Assembly: GCA_038040395.1 (NCBI GenBank)
Contig: JBBPIJ010000015.1
Location: 1 to 61,532 of the forward strand
DNA: 61,532 bases
Reading direction: 5' to 3'
Source of the DNA: VAXT01 sp038040395
GTDB lineage: Bacteria > Actinomycetota > Thermoleophilia > Gaiellales > Gaiellaceae
Numbering within the stretch: the first letter of the stretch is position 1; the number at the start of each line of letters is the position of its first letter. The notes beneath the pieces are model-generated. The model was given only the letters and a program-made list of their open reading frames with translations. It ran no database searches and was not told the origin of the DNA. Shown here one piece after another: positions 56,972-61,532 of the stretch. A program made the position numbers and the translations under genes.

Positions 56972-58551
56972 TATCGCCTGAGCCACAGATCGCGCGCCGT
57001 CGTGTTACCCGCCCAGTTCCAGGCGTACACGGTCACGCGGTGGCGCCGCTCCAGCGCCGGCAGCCTCGGCGCAAGCCCGCCGGCAAGGCGATAGCGCCAT
57101 TGCGCCACGCAAAACACGCGGAACGCGAAGCAGAGGTACCCGGGCGCGTGAGCGTCGGCCGTGAAGACCGTGTTCTGAAGCTCCTCGGGGAGCACGTGAG
57201 AGCCGCGGAGCGCCCACTGGAGCGGTCCGATCGGCCTGCCGCTCGGCTCGAAGAGCCGGTGGGCCAGCGCCGCGGGCGCGAGCACCGGGGTCTGGTAGCC
57301 CGTCATCTTCACGTGCGACTGCGGGTCGAATACGGAAACGAGCACGGTGCCGTCGCCGGAGACCTGGGGGCGGCCCAGCACCGGAGGCTCCTCGTCGGCC
57401 CAGGGGGCGAGCACACGGCCGTGCGGCCGGAGGGGGTTCAGATAGCGACCCGACCCGTCCACCTCGGACAGGTGAAGATGGCGCGCGTTCGGCATCACGA
57501 TCCCGAGGGAGCGTCCGTAGGCCGGTATGTATTCGCCCTCGTGCATCGACAGCCCTCTGACGTGCCAGTAGATGAAGCTGCCGATCTGCACGCGCGCGTC
57601 CCCGCCGCGTGCCTGGATGATGTGCGCGCGGCCGGGCTGGATCGCATAGACGTGGGTCATCCCCACGGCCTGGATGTCGATGCCGAGGTGGAAGCCCGAC
57701 GCGCGGCGCTCGTTGATTCCCGCGCGGATCGGGTGCTGCTCGTGGAACGGCCGGAGGGGCCATCCTCCGACGCCGTTTCCGGGCCGGCAGCCGACGGAGC
57801 AGCTCTGGCCGTCGGACCAGAAGGGCACGAGCTGGTCGAAGACGGTCGGCCTTCGTTCAAACGAGCTGCGGGAAAACGGGTAGGTCGACGGCGAGACGAC
57901 GGTGACCCGGACCGGCATCGCAACGGCCTCGTACAGCTCCGGGTCGTTCGAGACGAACCTGACACTCGATGCATACGTTCCGGGAACCATGGCCCCACGT
58001 TCGCCTGACGAACAGGAAATGGCCGTCCGGAGCCGCCCTTGCCGTCGCCACGCGCACCATGTGGCCGTCCCGCTGCTGAAACAGCTCGAGCATGCCGGCG
58101 GTCAGAGGCAGGGTCGTGACGAGCCGGCCTTCGAAGCGGATCGTCGGCAGCTCCTGCGTCCGATGCGTGCGCCGGAGAATGGAGACGGCAATGCGGACGA
58201 TCGCGATCTCGGCCGAGGACGCCGGCGTGCTCCCGAACTCGTTCGTCGCCGTCACCGCGCAGCTCAGGGCGCTGTCGACGTCGATCCCGGAGACGGCGTA
58301 GGTCGCCGTAGTCGAGCCTTCGACGGCAACGCCGCCGCGGCTCCACTGCCACGCGAAGGTCGCCGAGCTGCCCTCCCATTCGCCCGTCGAGCACGTGAGG
58401 GTGCTTCCCTTGTTCGGGCCCCGCTGATCACGGGCGGGGAGACAGCCGTCGGCGGTAAGCCCGAGCGCGAACCGGCGGCCGCGGCTTCCGCACTGCCAAG
58501 AAGGAACACCGGCGCGAGCAGGGCGGCGCATACGGCGAATCGTCCTCTCAC
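56971..58551 (-). pseudogene. Secreted M23-like peptidase with Ig-like N-terminus, broken by two frameshifts
   Basis: From 58551: signal peptide (MRGRFAVCAALLAPVFLLGS) and SPPVISG, then a frame change in a GGGGCCC run at about 58425; next frame holds an Ig-like domain (STLTCSTGEWEGSSATFAWQWSR, GIDVDSALSCAVTATNEFG) and AGMLELFQQRDGHMVRVATA; a second change near 58005 leads into the 340-codon C-terminal frame starting at about 57990. That part has M23/LytM-like GFHLGIDIQAVGMTHVYAIQPG, IYWHVRGLSMHEGEYIPAYG and the HLHLSE motif. The shifts are in homopolymer-like places, so sequencing errors are possible; otherwise it is a pseudogene. Confidence 0.72.
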
Positions 58552-58611
58552 CAGCGGGCCCTCTCTCCCCCCGAGGCCTTAACTATAGGACTGGGTGCGA
58601 ACAGACCTAGG

Positions 58612-59076
58612 TCAGGCGAGCTCGGCGCGCATCGTGATCGCACTGTCGCCTTCGCCGACCTTCTCGAACCCGTAACGCTCGTAGAGCTGCACCGCCGGGC
58701 TTTGCTTGTCGACGCTCAGGCTGATCGCGCCATAGCCGTCGGCTCGGGCGCGGGCGAGCAGCGCGTCCATCAGCTCGCCGCCGAAGCCGTGGCCGCGCTT
58801 GCTGGGGACGACTGCGATCGAGAGCTCGGGCGTGTGCTCGTCGACGAACCCGTAGCCCTGCGCGCTCTCCTTGAAGAGGCGGTACCACGCCGCGCCGACC
58901 GGAAAGCCTTCGTCGAGGGCGACCACCGCCGCGTCGCCGGGCCGGCCCCAGTTCTCGACGTAGCGCATCGGGTGCAGGCCACTCTCATCCTCGGCGCCGC
59001 TCGCACGCCAGTAGTAGGCGTGGCGGAGCATGTCGCGGAGGAAGCGGGCGTCCTGCGGCGTTCCGGGCCGGATCAC
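58612..59076 (-). CDS. GNAT-family N-acetyltransferase
   Basis: 154 residues, GTG start coupled to the preceding VOC gene stop (GTGA). DARFLRDMLRHAYYW, DAAVVALDEGFPVGAAWYRLF, LSIAVVPSKRGHGFGGELMDALLARARADGYGAISLSVDKQSPAVQLYERYGFEKVG: motif A (V-x-P-x-x-R-G-x-G-x-G) and motif B intact. Substrate unknown. Last gene of the E1-beta-E2-VOC-GNAT run. Confidence 0.9.
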   Translation of the reverse strand: MIRPGTPQDARFLRDMLRHAYYWRASGAEDESGLHPMRYVENWGRPGDAAVVALDEGFPVGAAWYRLFKESAQGYGFVDEHTPELSIAVVPSKRGHGFGGELMDALLARARADGYGAISLSVDKQSPAVQLYERYGFEKVGEGDSAITMRAELA

Positions 59077-59405
59077 GGCCTCAGCGGCTGGACGAGCTGG
59101 AGCCGATTGCCGTCCGGATCGAAGACGTCGACGACGCGGATCTCGTCGTGCAGCTCGACGACCGTGCCGACCTCGATCCGCTCACCGCGCAGCCGTTCCG
59201 CTTCCGCCTTCACGTCCTCGACGTCGATGCTCGCAACGGGGCCTTCCTCGCCGGGCTCTCCTTCGGCGAGCGCGATCCGCATATTGCTGCGCTCGAGCTT
59301 CGCCCAGCCGTCGTCCGCCGTGAACGTCTCCTTGAAGCCGAGCTTGCCGGTGTAGAAGGCGCGCGCGTCGTCGAGGTTGCGCACCCGGTACCAGATGCAA
59401 GTCAT
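59073..59405 (-). CDS. VOC family protein
   Basis: 110 residues from the ATG at 59405, overlapping the E2 gene stop (ATGA). TCIWYRVRNLDDARAFYTGKLGFKETFTADDGWAKLERSNMRIAL, VASIDVEDVKAEAERLRG and VVDVFDPDGNRLQLVQPL are the two VOC halves. Function unknown; its position between E2 and GNAT suggests cotranscription only. Confidence 0.85.
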   Translation of the reverse strand: MTCIWYRVRNLDDARAFYTGKLGFKETFTADDGWAKLERSNMRIALAEGEPGEEGPVASIDVEDVKAEAERLRGERIEVGTVVELHDEIRVVDVFDPDGNRLQLVQPLRP

Positions 59406-60622
59406 AGGGCGAGCCCCGGCTCTTCGAGGAGCGCCTTCAGCTCTCTGAGGAGCTCGGCGGCCTTGGCGCCGTCGACGGCGCGGTGGTCGCACGTGAGCGT
59501 CATCGACATGAGCGGCCGGACGACGACCTCGCCGTCCTCAGCCACGGGCTTCTCTTCGATCGCGCCCACCGCGAGAATCGCCGCCTGGGGCGGGTTGAGG
59601 ACGGCGATGAACTGCTCGACGCCGTACATGCCGAGGTTCGAGATCGTGAATGTTCCGCCCTCGAGGTCATCGGTGGAGAGCTTGGCCTCCCGCGCGCGGG
59701 AGACGAGGGCGCCTCGGTCGGCTGCGATCTGGACGAGCGACTTGCGCTCGCAATCCCGAATGACGGGGACGACGAGACCGCGCTCGGTTGCGACGGCGAG
59801 CCCGATGTTCGCGCTGGGGAAGATCCGGATCTCGTCGTCGACGAAGTGGGCGTTCACCTCGCGGTGGCGCAGGAGCGCGATCGCGGCGAGCTTCGTCAGC
59901 ACGTCGGTGACCGTCACCTTCTCGTCGCGCAGCCGCTCACGAAGCGCGAGGGAGCGCGTCATGTCCGCCGACATCGAGATCTGGAAGGCGGGGGCCTCCC
60001 ACGCTTTCGTCAGTCGCTTTGCGATCGTGCGCCGGATCGAGGTGAGCGGCACGACCTCGGCCTCGAGCGGCGCGGCGCCGGCCGTCGCATGCGCGGGCGT
60101 CGTGGCGGCGCGCTCGACGTCCTCGGCGACGACGCGGCCGTCCGGCCCGGTTCCGGTCAGGCTCGCGAGGTCGATCCCGCGCTCGCGGGCGATGCGGCGG
60201 GCAAGCGGCGAGGCCTTGACGCGGCCGTTGGAGCTGGCCGGCTCTTTTGTCTCCGGCGGCTCGTCGTCGGCCGAGGTCTCTCGTCCGCGCTCCCGCTCCT
60301 CGTCGCGCGCAGGACCGGGAGAGCCCTCTTCCCGCGGATCCTCGTCGACCTCCTCGGCGGCCTCCGCGTCGGGCACGTCCTCGCCCTGCTCGCCAATGAC
60401 GGCGATCCGCTTGCCGACCTCGATCTCGGCGCCCTCTTGCGCGAGGATCTTGAGCAGGATCCCGCTCGCTTCGGCCTCGACCTCCTGGGTCACCTTGTCG
60501 GTGTCGAGCTCGTAGAGCGCCTCGCCCTTCTCGACCTTGTCGCCCTCCGACTTCAGCCAGCGGACGATCGTCCCGGCCTCCATGCCCTGGCCGAGCCGCG
60601 GAAGGCTGACCTCAACTGCCAT
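59402..60622 (-). CDS. Dihydrolipoamide acyltransferase (E2) of a 2-oxoacid dehydrogenase complex (pdhC/bkdB type)
   Basis: 406 residues. Lipoyl domain: VSLPRLGQGMEAGTIVRWLKSEGDKVEKGEALYELDTDKVTQEVEAEASG with the lipoylated Lys in ELDTDKVTQ. Acidic linker, then the E3/E1-binding domain KASPLARRIARERGIDLASLTGTGPDGRVVAEDVE. Catalytic domain with the His-x3-Asp motif in LTCDHRAVDGAKAAELLRELKALLE. Which oxoacid is used (pyruvate or branched-chain) cannot be told. Overlaps the E1-beta gene by 11 bp. Confidence 0.93.
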   Translation of the reverse strand: MAVEVSLPRLGQGMEAGTIVRWLKSEGDKVEKGEALYELDTDKVTQEVEAEASGILLKILAQEGAEIEVGKRIAVIGEQGEDVPDAEAAEEVDEDPREEGSPGPARDEERERGRETSADDEPPETKEPASSNGRVKASPLARRIARERGIDLASLTGTGPDGRVVAEDVERAATTPAHATAGAAPLEAEVVPLTSIRRTIAKRLTKAWEAPAFQISMSADMTRSLALRERLRDEKVTVTDVLTKLAAIALLRHREVNAHFVDDEIRIFPSANIGLAVATERGLVVPVIRDCERKSLVQIAADRGALVSRAREAKLSTDDLEGGTFTISNLGMYGVEQFIAVLNPPQAAILAVGAIEEKPVAEDGEVVVRPLMSMTLTCDHRAVDGAKAAELLRELKALLEEPGLAL

Positions 60623-61532
60623 TGCGTCCCACGGTGCGCATGATCGCCTCGTACACGTCGGCCTGGTGCGGGACGACGAACTCTTCCATCACGGGAGCGA
60701 ACGGGATCGGCACGAACTTCGCGCCCACGCGCTCGATCGGCGCGTCGAGCCAGTCGAAGGCCTGGTGCTGGACGATCGCCGCGACCTCTGCGCCAAAGCC
60801 CATCTTCGTCACGGCCTCGTGCGCGACGACGGCTCGGTTCGTCTTCTTCACGGAGTCGACGATCGTCTGCTCGTCGAGCGGCTGGAGTGTGCGGGGATCG
60901 ACGACCTCGACCGAGACGCCCTCCTTCTCGGCCTCCTCGGCGGCGGCGAGCGACTCGTGGACGAGCCGCCCGGTCGCGACGACGGTCACGTCCTCGCCCT
61001 CACGGTGAACCCGCGCCTTGCCGATTGGGATCGGCTCGAGCGCGTCGGGCACGTCCTCCTTGATCCCGTAGAGCGTGCGGTGCTCGAAGAAGACGACCGG
61101 GTTGTCGTCGTAGATCGCTGACCAGAGGAGGCCGCGCACGTCGGTCGGTGTGGACGGGAAGAGAACCTTGAGGCCGGGGATGTGCACGAACCAGGCCTCG
61201 AGCTGCTGCGCGTGCTGGGCACCGGGCGACCAGCCGGCCCCGCCCTGCGTACGGATGGTGATCGGCACCTTCAGCTGTCCACCGGACATGTAGCGGTGCT
61301 TTGCCGCCTGATTGACGACCTGCTCCGCCGCGAGTGTCAGGAAGTCCTCGTACATGACCTCGACGACGGGCCGCATGCCCTGCATCGCCGCTCCGATCCC
61401 CGCGCCGACGAGCGCCATCTCCGAGATCGGCGTGTTGCGGACGCGGTCGGGGCCGAACTCGTCGAGCATCCCCTGCGTGACGCCCATCGAGCCGCCCATC
61501 TCGGCGATGTCCTCGCCCATGATGAAGACGTC
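60612..61532 (-). CDS. 2-oxoacid dehydrogenase E1 component, beta subunit (partial at right edge)
   Basis: About 306 residues are visible and the gene continues beyond the window. GEDIAEMGGSMGVTQGMLDEFGPDRVRNTPISEMALVGAGIGAAMQGMRPVVEVMYEDFLTLAAEQVVNQAAKHRYMSGG is the pyrimidine-binding domain with the conserved TPP-activating Glu in TPISE; VREGEDVTVVATGRLV-like and LDEQTIVDSVKKTNRAVVAHEAV mark the C-terminal transketolase domain. It would pair with an E1-alpha encoded to the right. Confidence 0.93.
   Translation of the reverse strand, partial: DVFIMGEDIAEMGGSMGVTQGMLDEFGPDRVRNTPISEMALVGAGIGAAMQGMRPVVEVMYEDFLTLAAEQVVNQAAKHRYMSGGQLKVPITIRTQGGAGWSPGAQHAQQLEAWFVHIPGLKVLFPSTPTDVRGLLWSAIYDDNPVVFFEHRTLYGIKEDVPDALEPIPIGKARVHREGEDVTVVATGRLVHESLAAAEEAEKEGVSVEVVDPRTLQPLDEQTIVDSVKKTNRAVVAHEAVTKMGFGAEVAAIVQHQAFDWLDAPIERVGAKFVPIPFAPVMEEFVVPHQADVYEAIMRTVGRNGS

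Noticed and set aside
59148..60515. 455-codon + strand frame opposite the E2 gene
   Set aside because: Ser/Arg-rich antisense shadow.
1..61532. CRISPR arrays, tRNA and rRNA genes
   Set aside because: No regularly spaced repeats, no cloverleaf with a CCA-like acceptor stem and no rRNA-like segments were found by eye.

Overview
The window is GC-rich, densely packed chromosomal DNA with many 1-11 bp gene overlaps, GTG/TTG starts and several leaderless-type promoters (a TANNNT box about 6-7 nt before the start codon). Gene content (scpA/scpB, lgt, a single dnaE carrying an intein, DivIVA-type coiled coils, PAQR protein, cyclase-ATPase regulator, TM0106-type nuclease-helicase, acyl-CoA dehydrogenase-complex genes) points to an actinobacterium, plausibly a Thermoleophilia-like lineage; the class is inference, since there is no rRNA gene here. 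Position 1 coincides with the terminal inverted repeat of an IS481-type element, so the left edge is probably an assembly break at a repeat.

Layout. 1-3193: decayed IS481 copy, then scpB-scpA-lgt. 3278-6061: small genes and an ECF sigma/anti-sigma pair. 6054-10673: dnaE interrupted by a 418-residue LAGLIDADG-type intein. 10791-21475: membrane, cell-envelope and signalling genes (ABC-2 exporter, HExxH membrane protein, 1180-residue cyclase/AAA/TPR protein, PAQR protein, secreted NHL-like protein with PASTA domain, formyltransferase). 22063-27649: four toxin-antitoxin modules mixed with a secreted Asp-box protein and DUF3800. 27683-30964: a RecB-like nuclease/SF1 helicase.

31525-40657 looks like a defence island of lower GC than its surroundings: an Abi/DRT-like reverse transcriptase, a PD-(D/E)xK nuclease, an SF2 helicase with an N-terminal GIY-YIG-like domain, two different adenine-methyltransferase-like proteins with complementary motif sets, and, divergently, an unrecognised two-gene unit (298-residue soluble protein plus four-helix membrane protein).

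40689-52083 is an accessory zone of toxin-antitoxin modules, many with a perfect or near-perfect inverted repeat at the antitoxin start. It is punctuated by three copies of the 5' end of one aminotransferase gene: a broken 456-bp copy (40701), a 77-bp scrap (45844) and the intact gene (47525). The copies bracket two blocks of accessory genes and suggest repeated insertion or duplication at one site. The first copy is fused to a truncated sigma-factor gene.

52316-61532 returns to housekeeping-like content: LPG-synthase-type membrane protein, an ECF sigma with a fused zinc-finger domain, lpdA, a DUF3467 pair, a frameshifted M23-type secreted protein lying beside a degenerate acetyltransferase end, and the acyltransferase (E2) and E1-beta genes of a 2-oxoacid dehydrogenase complex; E1-beta runs off the right edge. 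I found no tRNA, rRNA or CRISPR array.
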